Source: Gammaproteobacteria bacterium (GTDB lineage Bacteria > Pseudomonadota > Gammaproteobacteria > Steroidobacterales > Rariloculaceae). Taken from it: a DNA stretch of 64,000 nucleotides. A program made the translations under genes and the position numbers. Numbering within the stretch: the first letter of the stretch is position 1; each line of letters begins with the position of its first letter. This document shows positions 8,213 through 20,700 of this stretch, one piece after another. Location of the stretch: positions 100,399-164,398 of the forward strand of contig DASVDR010000010.1 in the NCBI GenBank assembly GCA_036381015.1, given 5' to 3'. The notes beneath the pieces were generated by a model, which was not told where the DNA came from, did not search any database, and saw only the letters and a program-made list of their open reading frames with translations.

Positions 8213-9502
8213 TTGCTTGAACGTCCTCCCGCGGGCGAACGATCCCTGCTAGTGCACATCGGCTGCGGCCGACGCTGCCACGCCGACGAAACCCAAGAGT
8301 TCGAAGCGCTCGCCGACTCGGCGGGTGCCACGGTCGTGGGCGCCTTGCACACGCAACGGGCTCGTCCGGACCCGCGTTATTTCCTCGGATCGGGAAAAGT
8401 CGAGGAGCTCGCCCGGCTCGTCGCCGACGCCGACGCCGAGCTCGTGCTCGTGAACCGTCCGCTCTCGGCGAGCCAGGAGCGCAACCTCGAGCAGGCGCTG
8501 AAGACACGCGTGCTCGACCGCAACGGCCTCATTCTCGATATCTTCGCCCAGCGCGCTGCGAGCTTCGAAGGCAAGCTCCAGGTCGAGCTCGCGCAGCTCG
8601 AGCACCTGTCCACGCGGCTGATCCGCGGGTGGACGCACCTCGAGCGCCAGAAGGGCGGCATCGGGCTGCGGGGCCCGGGCGAGACGCAGCTCGAGACCGA
8701 CCGGCGGCTGATCGGCAAGCGTATCCGCTACCTGAAGGAACGGCTCGAACGCGTCGAGCGCCGCCGCGAGACCGGACGCAAGGAACGCTTCCGTTCCCGC
8801 ATTCCGACCGTCGCGCTCGTGGGGTACACGAACGCCGGCAAGACCACGCTGTTCAACGCGTTGAGCGGAGCGACGCTCGAAGCCAAGGACCAGCTCTTCG
8901 CCACGCTCGACACCACGGTGCGCCGCTTGCCGCTCGGCGGCGGCGACGAGGTGCTCCTCGCCGACACCGTGGGGTTCGTCCGCGATCTGCCGCACGAGCT
9001 GGTCGCCGCGTTTCGCGCGACGCTGACCGAGGCGCGCGACGCGGCGCTGCTGTTGCATGTGATCGACGCGAGCGATCCGCATCACCTCGACCGCATCCGC
9101 CAGGTGGAAGCGGTGCTCGAGGAAATCGGCGCAGGGGAGGTGCCGCGGCTCCAGGTGTACAATAAGGTCGACCTCGCGGCCGAGGACCGTTACCCGCCGC
9201 TTCGCGATCGAGCGGACTCGAAACTCTCCGTCTCCGCGCTGACCGGAGAGGGCATTCCTGCGCTGCGCGAGGCCATCCGGCGGCGGTCCATCGGTGAACG
9301 GGTCGCAGGCAGAGTGAGGCTCGGGCCCGAGCAAAGCCGCGTGCGGGCGCAGCTCTTCGATTGGCAAGCGGTTCGTCGAGAGGAGGCGGATCCGGCCGGC
9401 GGATGGACGCTGGACGTGGAGCTCACGGCCGGGCGCTGGCGCGAGCTGTGCCGGCGAGAGGGTTTGGCCAGGAGCCGACTTGAGTCGGAAAGTGTGACCT
9501 GA
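8213..9502 (+). CDS. hflX: Ribosome-associated GTPase HflX
   Basis: GTPase that splits stalled ribosomes under stress. 429 aa: N-terminal HflX domain (GSGKVEEL, QAALSASQERNLE-like region), the coiled linker, and a G domain with GYTNAGKTTLFN (G1), DTVGF (G3) and NKVD (G4). The start is TTG 8213, supported by AGGGAG at 8201-8206. It sits in the classic hfq-hflX-hflK-hflC order and overlaps hflK by one base (TGATG). Confidence 0.95.
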   Translation: MLERPPAGERSLLVHIGCGRRCHADETQEFEALADSAGATVVGALHTQRARPDPRYFLGSGKVEELARLVADADAELVLVNRPLSASQERNLEQALKTRVLDRNGLILDIFAQRAASFEGKLQVELAQLEHLSTRLIRGWTHLERQKGGIGLRGPGETQLETDRRLIGKRIRYLKERLERVERRRETGRKERFRSRIPTVALVGYTNAGKTTLFNALSGATLEAKDQLFATLDTTVRRLPLGGGDEVLLADTVGFVRDLPHELVAAFRATLTEARDAALLLHVIDASDPHHLDRIRQVEAVLEEIGAGEVPRLQVYNKVDLAAEDRYPPLRDRADSKLSVSALTGEGIPALREAIRRRSIGERVAGRVRLGPEQSRVRAQLFDWQAVRREEADPAGGWTLDVELTAGRWRELCRREGLARSRLESESVT

Positions 9503-10620
9503 TGGGATGGGACGACGGCGACAAAGGCAACCCGTGGCGCCCGAGCGGCAATAAGAATCCGGCCGATCTCGACGCAATCGTCAAGGAGTTCCAGCGCAAG
9601 CTCGCGGCGCTGCTCGGCGGCCGCGGCGCCGGGCGCGCGGGCGGCGGCCGGGGTGCGGGCTCCGGCCTCGTCGCCACGATCGTCGTCCTGCTCCTCGTCG
9701 GCTGGGGCCTCAGCGGGTTCTACAAGGTCGACGCGGCCGAGAAGGGCATCGTGCTGCGCTTCGGCGCCTACCAGGGCACGACGATGCCCGGCTTGCGCTG
9801 GCACTGGCCGTGGCCGATCGAGACCGTCGAGAAGATCAACACGGAGAGCACCGAGACCCTGGTCTACCAGGGCAGCATGCTCACGCAGGACGAGAACATC
9901 GTCGTCGTCGATCTGATCGTGCAATACCGGCGCACGGATCCGGTGAAGTATCTGTTCAACGTCCGGTCGCCGGAAGACACGCTGCGCGACGTCACGTCCA
10001 GCGCGATTCGAGAGATCGTCGGCAAGAACGAGCTCGACTTCATTCTCACCGAGGGCAGGGCCGAGATCGCCGCCCGGACCCAGCAGCTGCTGCAGAGCAC
10101 GCTCGACGCGTACGGCACGGGAATCACCGTGTTCCAGGTCAACCTCCAGGAAGCGAACTTCCCGCGCGAGGTCGAGACCGCCGTTCAGGATGCCGTCAAG
10201 GCGCGCGAGGACCGGGAGCGCGCGATCCTCGCCGCGCAGGAGTACAGCAACAAGATCATCCCGATCGCCCGCGGCGACGCCGCCCGCGAGCTGGAGGAGG
10301 CCGAGGCCTACAAGCAGCGGGTGATCGCGAATGCGGAAGGCGAGGCGGATCGCTTTCTCGCGATACTCGCCGAGTACTCCCAGGCCCCGGAGGTGACGCG
10401 CCAGCGGCTCTATCTCGAGACGCTCGAGGAAATTCTCGCCGCGTCCACGAAGGTGCTCGTGAACACGGACGGCGGAAACAATCTTCTCTATCTGCCTCTC
10501 GATAAGCTCGTCGAGCAGCAGCGCCGGAGCTCGTCACCGAACGAGCCGGCCACGTTGCCCGCGCCGATGACGAGCAATCCGAGCCCGCGGCCGGGCGCGC
10601 GCGAGCGTGCCACGCGATGA
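9502..10620 (+). CDS. hflK: FtsH protease modulator HflK
   Basis: Inner-membrane SPFH protein that forms the HflKC cage around FtsH. 372 aa: glycine-rich cytoplasmic N terminus (MGWDDGDKGNPWR), one membrane helix (about 53-73), a periplasmic SPFH domain with GLRWHWPWPIE and a long coiled coil with EDRERAILAAQEYSN. The Pro/Ser-rich C-terminal tail is short. It overlaps hflX and ends 13 bp before hflC. Confidence 0.95.
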   Translation: MGWDDGDKGNPWRPSGNKNPADLDAIVKEFQRKLAALLGGRGAGRAGGGRGAGSGLVATIVVLLLVGWGLSGFYKVDAAEKGIVLRFGAYQGTTMPGLRWHWPWPIETVEKINTESTETLVYQGSMLTQDENIVVVDLIVQYRRTDPVKYLFNVRSPEDTLRDVTSSAIREIVGKNELDFILTEGRAEIAARTQQLLQSTLDAYGTGITVFQVNLQEANFPREVETAVQDAVKAREDRERAILAAQEYSNKIIPIARGDAARELEEAEAYKQRVIANAEGEADRFLAILAEYSQAPEVTRQRLYLETLEEILAASTKVLVNTDGGNNLLYLPLDKLVEQQRRSSSPNEPATLPAPMTSNPSPRPGARERATR

Positions 10621-10633
10621 CGGGAGTCGTGAG

Positions 10634-13040
<2,407 letters not shown>

Positions 13041-13076
13041 GCAAGGATCGGCCGCGCCTCTTGCGGTGACCCGCGG

Positions 13077-13120
13077 TTGGCGGGGCGCGAGTTTTGCTTA
13101 CAATAACGAGAATCATTTCC
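13077..13120 (+). promoter_or_regulatory. feoAB promoter with Fur box
   Basis: TTGGCG (13077-13082), 16-bp spacer, TACAAT (13099-13104). A 19-bp Fur-like site AATAACGAGAATCATTTCC (13102-13120) overlaps the -10 and start region; by eye 14 of 19 positions match GATAATGATAATCATTATC. Iron-loaded Fur there would block transcription. Confidence 0.7.
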
Positions 13121-13124
13121 ATTT

Positions 13125-13424
13125 ATGTCGGAGCCGACGCTGACTCTTGCAGACCTGGAGCCCGGTGATCGGGCCGAGATCGTGGCCGTCGACACGGCCG
13201 ACAAGGCCGTGCAGCGGCTGATGGTGCTCGGGCTCGTCGAGGGCGCGGAGCTCACGTTCCTGCGCCGCTCGATCGGCGGCGACCCTCTGGAGCTCTCGAT
13301 CTACGGCGCCGCGATCTCGCTGCGCCGCGACCAGGCACGGCATTTTCGCGTCGAGCGGCGCAGCGGGCGCAGATTGGCGGGCGTACGGGTCGATACGGGT
13401 ACCGGGCATGTCGAGCGCCGCTGA
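13125..13424 (+). CDS. feoA: Ferrous iron transport protein FeoA
   Basis: Small cytoplasmic SH3-like protein needed for FeoB function. 99 aa with the FeoA signature (LADLEPGDRAEIV, LMVLGLVEGAELTFLRRSIGGDPLELSI, GAAISLRRDQA). The C-terminal 20 residues are Arg/Gly-rich and overlap the start of feoB by 17 bp. It lies directly behind a Fur-box promoter. Confidence 0.93.
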   Translation: MSEPTLTLADLEPGDRAEIVAVDTADKAVQRLMVLGLVEGAELTFLRRSIGGDPLELSIYGAAISLRRDQARHFRVERRSGRRLAGVRVDTGTGHVERR

Positions 13425-15606
13425 AATCGCCGTCCCCGTCGAGAAGGTCACGATCAGCCGCCGCGCCGCGGGCACGATCGCCGTGATCGGAAACCCGAAC
13501 GCCGGAAAGAGCTCGGTCTTCAACCGCCTGACGGGGCTCAGGCAGCGGACGGCGAACTATCCCGGCGTCACGGTCGAGCGGCGGGTCGGCCGCGGCGTCT
13601 TCGACGACTCGGCGATCGACTTCATCGATCTCCCCGGCACGTACTCTCTGAGCCCGACCTCCACGGACGAGGAGATCGCGGTCGGCGTGCTGTTCGGGCG
13701 CGTTCCCGGCACGCCGCGGCCGGACGCGATCCTCGCCGTCATCGACGCCACGCGGCTCTATCAAGGGCTCTACCTGTTGCAGCAGCTCGTCGACCTCGGC
13801 TTGCCGATGGTCGTCGCGCTGACGATGACGGACGCCGCGCAGAAGGAGCAGCTCGAGATCGACTTCGAGCGCCTCGAGCGGCACCTCGGCGGAGTGCGCG
13901 TGTTTCCGGTCGTCGCGACGACCGGGCGCGGGTTCGGCCCTCTGAAGGCCGCTCTCGCCGGGCTGATCGGCGCGCGGCCTCCGGAGCCGGTCGAGCATTG
14001 GCCGGCGTTGAGACGTGCGGCCGAGGAGCTCGAGCGGGCGCTCGCGGGGCACGCCCCGGCGCTGCACCGCGTCGAGATCGAACGGCTGCTGATCGACGGC
14101 GAGTTTCTCGGCGACGAGCTTCGCGCTCCCGCGCTCGACGAGCCCGCGCGCCGAGCCGTCGCCGCCGCGCGGGCGCGCCTTTTCGGCGCCGATCCGCCGC
14201 TCGCCGTCGAGGCGCGCCGGCGTTACGCGTGGATACGTAGCACTCTCGAGGACGTGCAGTCCCGCGGCTCGCTCGTCGCCGGCACCCGCGCGCGGATCAT
14301 GGACTGGATCAACCGCCCGTGGCCCGCAACCCTGCTCTTCGTGCTCGCGATGGCGGTCGTGTTTCAGGCCGTGTTCGCCTGGGCCACGCCGTTCATGGAC
14401 ATGATCGACGCCGGCGTCAGCGCGCTCGGCGCGAGCGTCGCTTCCGTGCTGCCCGAGGGCGTGCTCACGAGCTTCCTCACCGAAGGCGTCATTGCCGGCG
14501 TCGGCAGCGTGATCGTGTTCCTGCCGCAGATCGTGATCCTCTTTCTGTTCATCATCCTGATGGAGGACACCGGGTATCTCGCGCGCGCGGCGTTCCTCGT
14601 GGACCGCGCGATGCGCACGGTCGGCTTGTCCGGTCAGTCCGTGATTCCGCTCTTGTCGAGCTTCGCCTGCGCCGTGCCGTCGATCATGGCCACGCGCGTC
14701 ATTCCGAATCGCCGCGACCGCATCGCGACGATGCTCGCCGCGCCGTTCATGACGTGCTCGGCGCGGCTGCCGGTGTATGCGCTTCTGATCGCCGCGTTCG
14801 TTCCGGAGCGGCAGATCGCGATGCTCAACCTGCAGGGCCTCGTGCTGTTCGGCCTGTACGTCCTCGGCATCGTCGGCGGCATCGGCACGGCGTTGCTCCT
14901 GCGCCGCTCGGCGCTCCGCGGCGAGAATCCCACCTTCGTGCTCCCGCTGCCGGACTTTCGGCTGCCGCATCCGCGCACGGTCGGCATGAAGCTGCTGGAC
15001 CGCGTGCGCGTGTTCTTGCGCCGGGCGGGCACGGTGATCTTCACGGTCGCGGTCATCGTGTGGGCGCTCGCCTATTTCCCGCGCTCCGACGCGGTCGAGT
15101 CCCAGCGTGCGGCGGCCGTGGAGGCCGCGACGGCGACGCTGTCGGGAGACGCGCTCGAAGCCCGCCTCCAGGCCATCGAGAACGAAGCGGCCGCGGCGCA
15201 TCTTGCGCAAAGCTGGCTGGGCCGCGCCGGACAGGCCGTCGCGCCCGTGTTTCGGCCCCTCGGCTGGGACTGGCGCGTCTCCGCCGCGGTGATCGCGGGC
15301 TTCCCCGCGCGCGAGGTCGTCGTCGCCGTCCTCGGCACGATCTACGCCGTCGGCGGCGAGGCCGACGAGGAGCGCCTCGCGGGCCGCTTGCAAGCGGCCA
15401 CATGGCCCGACGGCACGCCGGTCTTCACGCTGCCGATGGTGCTCGGCCTGCTCGTGTTCTATGCGTGGTGCCTCCAATGCGCCGCGACGCTCGCGGTGAT
15501 CCGCCGCGAGACGAACAGCTGGCGGTGGCCGATCTTCGCCTGGACGTACATGACGGCTCTCGGCTACACGGCGGCGATGCTGATCTATCAGGTCGGGTCC
15601 ACGTGA
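13408..15606 (+). CDS. feoB: Ferrous iron transporter FeoB
   Basis: Inner-membrane GTP-gated Fe2+ transporter. 732 aa: N-terminal G domain (GNPNAGKSSVFNRLTG about residue 30, DLPGTYSL as G3, TMTD as G4), a helical GDI domain, then the membrane part with two Gate regions (SFACAVPSIMATRVIPNRRDR with TCSARLPVYALLI; AGFPAREVVVAVLGTIY). It shares the Fur-type promoter with feoA. No FeoC is seen. Confidence 0.95.
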   Translation: MSSAAEIAVPVEKVTISRRAAGTIAVIGNPNAGKSSVFNRLTGLRQRTANYPGVTVERRVGRGVFDDSAIDFIDLPGTYSLSPTSTDEEIAVGVLFGRVPGTPRPDAILAVIDATRLYQGLYLLQQLVDLGLPMVVALTMTDAAQKEQLEIDFERLERHLGGVRVFPVVATTGRGFGPLKAALAGLIGARPPEPVEHWPALRRAAEELERALAGHAPALHRVEIERLLIDGEFLGDELRAPALDEPARRAVAAARARLFGADPPLAVEARRRYAWIRSTLEDVQSRGSLVAGTRARIMDWINRPWPATLLFVLAMAVVFQAVFAWATPFMDMIDAGVSALGASVASVLPEGVLTSFLTEGVIAGVGSVIVFLPQIVILFLFIILMEDTGYLARAAFLVDRAMRTVGLSGQSVIPLLSSFACAVPSIMATRVIPNRRDRIATMLAAPFMTCSARLPVYALLIAAFVPERQIAMLNLQGLVLFGLYVLGIVGGIGTALLLRRSALRGENPTFVLPLPDFRLPHPRTVGMKLLDRVRVFLRRAGTVIFTVAVIVWALAYFPRSDAVESQRAAAVEAATATLSGDALEARLQAIENEAAAAHLAQSWLGRAGQAVAPVFRPLGWDWRVSAAVIAGFPAREVVVAVLGTIYAVGGEADEERLAGRLQAATWPDGTPVFTLPMVLGLLVFYAWCLQCAATLAVIRRETNSWRWPIFAWTYMTALGYTAAMLIYQVGST

Positions 15607-15637
15607 GGGACGTTCCGGCCGCGCGGGCGCCGAGGCG

Positions 15638-16198
15638 ATGAAGACGATCGGCGAATGGCTCGAGGTGCGGTGCGCGCACGTCGCCGATTGCCGCGTTTTC
15701 TCTGTCGAGCGCTCGTCCGCGCGCCTGCTCGAGGACGGCACGGAGCACGACTTCTACCGCATCAAGTCCGTGGACTGGGCGCAGATCGTGCCGGTCACGG
15801 CGTCGGGCGACGTCGTCATGGTGCGTCAGTACCGCCACGGGGTGCAGCGCGAGACGCTCGAAATTCCCGGCGGTCTCGTCGACCGCGGCGAAGCCCCCGG
15901 CGACGCGGCCGTGAGGGAGATGCTCGAGGAGACGGGCTACCGCGCGGCGTCCGTGCGCCCGTTGGGCGTGCTGAGCCCGAATCCCGCGCTTTTCTCGAAC
16001 CGCCTGCACGCGTTCGTCGGCGAAGGTGCGGAGCGGGTCGGCCCGATCCGGAACTCCGGAGCCGAGCGCACGAGCGTCGAGATCGTGCCGCAATCGGAGA
16101 TTTCGCGGCTGCTGATCGAAGGCGTCATCGACCACGCGCTCGTCGTCGCCACGCTGTGGCGCTACCTGCATGACGCCGGCGGCGCGGCTCTGAGATAA
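15638..16198 (+). CDS. Nudix hydrolase (ADP-ribose pyrophosphatase-like)
   Basis: 186 aa. A complete Nudix box runs from GGLVDRGE through REMLEETGY (about residues 83-105), giving G-x5-E-x7-REUxEExGU. The N-terminal strands (HDFYRIKSVDWAQIVPVT, VVMVRQYRHGVQRETLEIPGG) match the ADP-ribose/GDP-mannose group, which cleaves nucleoside diphosphate sugars. The substrate cannot be read from sequence. It is 31 bp after feoB on the same strand and could be co-transcribed. Confidence 0.85.
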   Translation: MKTIGEWLEVRCAHVADCRVFSVERSSARLLEDGTEHDFYRIKSVDWAQIVPVTASGDVVMVRQYRHGVQRETLEIPGGLVDRGEAPGDAAVREMLEETGYRAASVRPLGVLSPNPALFSNRLHAFVGEGAERVGPIRNSGAERTSVEIVPQSEISRLLIEGVIDHALVVATLWRYLHDAGGAALR

Positions 16199-16230
16199 TT
16201 TCCGCCCCTTTACACGCCGCCCGCACGCTC

Positions 16231-17475
16231 ATGGACGATTCGACACGCGGCGCCGCGCCGGCGGCCTTTGCCGGCGGCACGCGCGCGCGGGGCAGCCTCG
16301 TGCTCTTCTTCGGCGCGCTCGCCGCGCTCGGACCCTTGAGCATGGATGCCTATCTGCCGGCCATCCCGAGCATGGCCGAGGAGTTCGGCGTCGGCATCGT
16401 CCGCTTGAACAACACGCTGAGCGTATTCCTGCTCGGCTACGCGCTCGGCCAGTTCTTCGGCGGGTCGCTGTCGGACCAGGTCGGCCGCAAGCGGATCGGG
16501 ACGGCCGGTCTCGCGCTCTATCTCGCGACGACTTTCGCGATCGCGTTCGCGTCGAGTGTCGAGATGATGCAGTGGCTCAGGTTCGTGCAGGCGATCGGCA
16601 GCGGCTTCGCCACCGTGATCTGCATGGCCTCGATCCGCGACGTGTATCCGGTCGAGCAGCTGGGGCGCAAGTTCGCGACGCTCACGATGGTCGTGCTGGT
16701 CGCGCCGCTCGTTGCGCCGGCGCTCGGCTCGTTCCTGCTCGCGTGGGGCTGGCGTGCGATCTTTCTCGTGAAAAGCGCATACGCGCTCTTGCTCTTCGGC
16801 ATCTACACGACGGTGGTCCCGGAGACGCGGAGCGGACGTTGGCGCGACTGGTCGCTGCGCGCGCTCTTCGCGCAATGCGCGCGCGTCGTCTCGCGGCGCG
16901 TCGGCGGCCGCCTCGTGCCGATTCGCTATGCCGTGGCCATGGCGCTCTCCGTGAGCGTTCTGATGATCTTCGTGACCAATGCCTCGTTCCTCTACATGCA
17001 ATATTTTCAGGTGAGCGCGGACCGGTTTCCGTTGTACTTCGGTTTGAGCGTGCTCGGCTTCATGTCGATGAATCTCTTCAGCATGAAGCGGCTGACGCCG
17101 GTGAACGCCGCCGCGTTCTTCCGCGTGGGTCTGCTGATCCAGATCGCGGCCGTCGCGTTGCTGGTTCTCGTGCTGGTGCTCGGCGCGGCGTCGCTCGCGA
17201 CGGTCGTGCCGTTGATCGTCGTCGCGATGTCTACGCTCGGGCTCGTCGGTCCGGCCGGCTCAGCCCGCTACATGGGCTTCTTCGAGCAGCTCGCGGGCAG
17301 CGCGTCGTCGGTGTACACGACGATGATGTTCTCGTTCGGCGGGCTGCTCGGTGCGCTGACGGGCGTGTTCTACGACGGCACGCCGCTGCCGGTCATCGCC
17401 GTGATGCTCGCGGCTACGGCCGCGGCGAATCTGATCGCGACATCGCTTCCGGCGCAGACGGCCCGGCGCGCCTGA
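16231..17475 (+). CDS. MFS exporter of the Bcr/CflA drug-resistance type
   Basis: 414 aa with about 12 membrane helices. The first cytoplasmic loop carries motif A (GGSLSDQVGRKRIG), and LGPLSMDAYLPAIPSM at the N terminus is the hallmark of the Bcr/CflA proton-driven exporters. Substrate unknown. ATG 16231 follows an AT-rich patch (GATAATTT at 16192). It converges with the Rieske gene across a hairpin. Confidence 0.85.
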   Translation: MDDSTRGAAPAAFAGGTRARGSLVLFFGALAALGPLSMDAYLPAIPSMAEEFGVGIVRLNNTLSVFLLGYALGQFFGGSLSDQVGRKRIGTAGLALYLATTFAIAFASSVEMMQWLRFVQAIGSGFATVICMASIRDVYPVEQLGRKFATLTMVVLVAPLVAPALGSFLLAWGWRAIFLVKSAYALLLFGIYTTVVPETRSGRWRDWSLRALFAQCARVVSRRVGGRLVPIRYAVAMALSVSVLMIFVTNASFLYMQYFQVSADRFPLYFGLSVLGFMSMNLFSMKRLTPVNAAAFFRVGLLIQIAAVALLVLVLVLGAASLATVVPLIVVAMSTLGLVGPAGSARYMGFFEQLAGSASSVYTTMMFSFGGLLGALTGVFYDGTPLPVIAVMLAATAAANLIATSLPAQTARRA

Positions 17476-17488
17476 AGTGTAAATTTCA

Positions 17489-17508
17489 GCGCGGCCGTTC
17501 CGCCGCGC
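17489..17508. terminator. Hairpin between convergent MFS and Rieske genes
   Basis: GCGCGGC (17489-17495), 6-nt loop, GCCGCGC (17502-17508). In the minus direction it is followed by TGAAATTTACAC. No long T run; it may work weakly from both sides. Confidence 0.45.
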
Positions 17509-17513
17509 GAGGC

Positions 17514-18080
17514 TCAGCTGACTTCGGTGGGCTCGCCGATCACGATACGCGTGGGGGAGACGTAGCGATGCGGCGGGATAGGCAGGTTCGTGGGCGCCGG
17601 GCCCTGGATCACGCGCCCGGCGTAATCGTAGCCCGAGCGATGGCACGGGCAGATGAAGCCTCCGGGCCACCAGCCGCCCATGGCCTGCCGGCCTTCCTCC
17701 CGATCCTTCAGCCGCGGGACGCACCCGAGGTGCGTGCAGAAGCCTTCGACGACGAGATACTCGGGGTCGATCGACCGGTAAGGCGCGTGCACGTAGGCCG
17801 GGTCCGGCACGATTCCCGGATCGAGAAGACGCTGCTCGGCCGCACCGAGCTGCGCGAGCATTTCGTCCGTGCGCCGCAGCACGAGCATCGTGCGGCCCCG
17901 GTAAGCGTAGGCCCCGACTTCGCCCGGCCGCAGCCGGGACAGGTCCACCTCGATCGGGTTTCCGAGCGCCTTCGCCTTCGCGCTCGGCAAGAAGCTTCGA
18001 ACGAACGGGATCGACCCGAGGAACGCTGCGAGGCCCGAAAGGCCGGTGAGCGAGAGCTTCAAGAATCCGCGCCTGTTCAA
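17514..18080 (-). CDS. Rieske [2Fe-2S] protein, ubiquinol-cytochrome c reductase type, orphan
   Basis: 188 aa. A Tat-type signal anchor ([22 protein letters not shown]) is followed by a Rieske fold with both ligand boxes: CTHLGC and CPCHRSGYD, the two Cys-His pairs of the cluster plus the extra Cys of cytochrome bc1 Rieske proteins. It resembles PetA, but no cytochrome b (petB) or c1 (petC) gene is beside it: its neighbours are an MFS exporter (convergent) and a GST (divergent). It may be a second copy serving another complex, or a moved petA. Confidence 0.82.
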   Translation of the reverse strand: MNRRGFLKLSLTGLSGLAAFLGSIPFVRSFLPSAKAKALGNPIEVDLSRLRPGEVGAYAYRGRTMLVLRRTDEMLAQLGAAEQRLLDPGIVPDPAYVHAPYRSIDPEYLVVEGFCTHLGCVPRLKDREEGRQAMGGWWPGGFICPCHRSGYDYAGRVIQGPAPTNLPIPPHRYVSPTRIVIGEPTEVS

Positions 18081-18184
18081 AGCCTTCTCCTTCCGAGCGG
18101 CTCTCAGGGAGTCAGTTGCTTCCGCATTGTAAAGGAATCGGCCCGAAGTGAAACCGAGCGCCGCACTGTGGTAGCTTCCCCGAC

Positions 18185-18913
18185 GTGACGTACGAGCTCT
18201 ACTACTGGCCGGGTATTCAAGGGCGCGCCGAGTTCGTGCGGCTGGCGCTCGAGGAGGGCGGAGCCGAGTACCGCGACATGGCGCTCGTGCCCGAGGATCA
18301 GGGCGGCGGAATCGCGGGTCTGCGGCGCTTTCTTTCCGACGCGGACGTCGAGCGGCCGCCGTTCGCGCCTCCGTTCCTCAAGGCCGGCCGCCGCATGATC
18401 GCCCAGACGGCCAACATCCTCCTGTTTCTAGGCGGCCGGCTCGGTCTCGCGCCGCGCGACGAGGGGGGCAAGCTCTGGGCGCATCAGCTCCAGCTCACGA
18501 TCGCCGACTTCGTCGCCGAAATCCACGACACGCATCATCCGATCGCGAGCAGCCTCTATTACGAGCAGCAGAAGCCGGCTGCGAAGCGCCGCTCGAAGGA
18601 CTTTCTCGATAACCGAATGCCGAAGTTTCTCGCGTATTTCGCCGCCGTGCTCGCGCGCAACCCGGAGCGAAGCGGCTGGCTCATCGGCTCGAGCCCGACC
18701 TACGTCGACCTCTCGCTCGCGCAGGTCGTCGCCGGGCTCAGCTACGCGTTCCCGAAGCGCAGCCGCGGGGCGCTGAGCGAGCATCCGGAGCTCCTCGCGC
18801 TGCACGAGCGCGTGTTCAGCCGTCCTCGCATCGAGCGTTATGTCCGATCGGGCCGGCGGGTCCCGTTCAACGAGCACGGGCTCTTTCGCCGCTACCCGGA
18901 GCTCGACGAGTGA
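18185..18913 (+). CDS. Glutathione S-transferase family protein
   Basis: 242 aa, GTG start at 18185. The thioredoxin-like N domain starts [23 protein letters not shown] with the Tyr near residue 7 that activates glutathione in sigma/alpha-like GSTs, and [10 protein letters not shown] is the conserved glutathione-contact segment. The helical C domain has [15 protein letters not shown], the usual hydrophobic staple region. Substrate unknown. It is divergent from the Rieske gene across 104 bp. Confidence 0.82.
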   Translation: MTYELYYWPGIQGRAEFVRLALEEGGAEYRDMALVPEDQGGGIAGLRRFLSDADVERPPFAPPFLKAGRRMIAQTANILLFLGGRLGLAPRDEGGKLWAHQLQLTIADFVAEIHDTHHPIASSLYYEQQKPAAKRRSKDFLDNRMPKFLAYFAAVLARNPERSGWLIGSSPTYVDLSLAQVVAGLSYAFPKRSRGALSEHPELLALHERVFSRPRIERYVRSGRRVPFNEHGLFRRYPELDE

Positions 18914-19133
18914 CCGCTGCGCCGGTCCGCCGACGCGGCCGGCTTCCGCCGGCTGTCGTGGCGCTCCCGAACGGCGCGGCGGCTCGAGTCGCGTCCCGCC
19001 GATCCCCGCGCGGCTCCCGATCCTGCCGATCCCCCAAGTCGATCGGGTCAACAAGCCGCCTTCTTTAAGGTAATCTGCGCGTCGCCGCAGGGGCGGCCCG
19101 TCCGTCGAGGAAACAACAAGAAGGAGCGATTGC

Positions 19134-20690
19134 ATGAGGATCGGCGTGCCGAAGGAGGTGGCGAGCGGCGAAAAACGCGTGGCGACGACGCCCGAGGCGG
19201 TCGGGCATCTGCGGAAGCTGGGTTTCTCGGTGCTCGTCGAGGCCGGTGCCGGTGCGGCCGCCGCCTTCACGGACGACGCGTATCGGGCTGCCGGCGCCGA
19301 GATCGCACCGAGCACGCAGGCGGTCTGGGACGCCGAGATCGTGCTGAAGGTGCGCGCGCCGGTCGACGAGGAGGTCGAGCGGCTGCGGCGCGGTCAGATT
19401 CTGGTCGCTTTCCTCGCGCCGGGACAGAACCCGGAGCTCTTGCAGAAGCTCGCCGACAAGGGCGTCACGGCGCTCGCGGTCGAGAGCATTCCGCGCATCT
19501 CGCGCGCACAGAAGCTCGACGCATTGAGCTCGATGGCGAACATCGCCGGGTACCGCGCCGTCATCGAGGCCGCCGAGCACTTCGGCCGCTTCTTCATGGG
19601 CCAGATCACGGCGGCCGGCAAGGTACCGCCGGCGAAGATCCTCGTGATCGGCGCGGGCGTCGCCGGGCTCTCCGCGATCGGCACGGCGAAGAGCCTGGGC
19701 GCAGTCGTGCGCGCGTTCGACACCCGCGCGGCCGTGAAGGAGCAGGTCGAGAGCATGGACGCGGAGTTCCTCACGGTTGACATCGAGGAGGAAGGCGAGG
19801 GTACCGGCGGGTACGCCAAGGTCATGAGCGCCGCGTTCATCGAGGCCGAGATGGCGCTCTTTCGCGAGCAGGCGCGGGAAGTCGACATCATCATCACCAC
19901 GGCGCTGATCCCCGGGAAGCCGGCACCGAAGCTCGTCACGCGAGACATGGTCGAGTCGATGAAGCCGGGCAGCGTGATCGTCGACCTGGCGGCGGAGCAG
20001 GGCGGCAACTGCGAGCTCACCGAGGCCGGGCACGTCGTCGTCCACGACGGCGTCACGATCATCGGCTACACGGATCTGCCGAGCCGGCTGCCGGGCCAGT
20101 CGAGCCAAATGTATGCGACGAACCTGCGGCATCTGCTCGCCGAGATGTGCCCGGGCAAGGACGGCGCCGTCGTCGTCGACATGGAGGACGAGGTCATTCG
20201 CGGCGCCACCGTCGTCAAGGATGGCGAGATCACGTGGCCGCCGCCGCCCCCGAAGCTCTCGGCCGCGCCGCCGGCGCCTGCACCGGCCGCGTCGAAGCCC
20301 GCCGCCGCGGCCGCCTCGCCGTCGGCCGCGACGGGCGGCGCAAGGTCGCACGGGCTCGGTGCAGCCGCCGTCTTCGGCGTCGGAGCGCTGGTGCTGCTCG
20401 GTCTCGGGCTCGCGGCGCCGCCGTCGTTCATGGCCCACTTCACCGTCTTCGTGCTCGCGTGCTTCGTCGGGTACATGGTCATCTGGAACGTCACGCCGGC
20501 GCTGCATACGCCGCTGATGAGCGTCACGAATGCGATCTCGAGCATCATCATCATCGGCGCGCTGCTCCAGATCAGCTCCCCGGAGCCCATGATCATGGTA
20601 TTGGCCGGCGTCGCTGTGCTGATCACGGCCGTCAACATCGCCGGTGGCTTCGCGGTCACGCGCCGCATGCTCGCCATGTTCCGCCGTTAG
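19134..20690 (+). CDS. pntA: NAD(P) transhydrogenase subunit alpha
   Basis: Alpha subunit of the proton-translocating transhydrogenase, which makes NADPH from NADH using the proton gradient. 518 aa, the fused E. coli-like form: NAD-binding domain I ([37 protein letters not shown] near residue 172), an Ala/Pro-rich linker at about 370-400, then four membrane helices. AAGGAG precedes the ATG. The 220-bp gap upstream from the GST gene holds no other gene I can support. Confidence 0.95.
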   Translation: MRIGVPKEVASGEKRVATTPEAVGHLRKLGFSVLVEAGAGAAAAFTDDAYRAAGAEIAPSTQAVWDAEIVLKVRAPVDEEVERLRRGQILVAFLAPGQNPELLQKLADKGVTALAVESIPRISRAQKLDALSSMANIAGYRAVIEAAEHFGRFFMGQITAAGKVPPAKILVIGAGVAGLSAIGTAKSLGAVVRAFDTRAAVKEQVESMDAEFLTVDIEEEGEGTGGYAKVMSAAFIEAEMALFREQAREVDIIITTALIPGKPAPKLVTRDMVESMKPGSVIVDLAAEQGGNCELTEAGHVVVHDGVTIIGYTDLPSRLPGQSSQMYATNLRHLLAEMCPGKDGAVVVDMEDEVIRGATVVKDGEITWPPPPPKLSAAPPAPAPAASKPAAAAASPSAATGGARSHGLGAAAVFGVGALVLLGLGLAAPPSFMAHFTVFVLACFVGYMVIWNVTPALHTPLMSVTNAISSIIIIGALLQISSPEPMIMVLAGVAVLITAVNIAGGFAVTRRMLAMFRR

Positions 20691-20700
20691 GGAGACGCCG

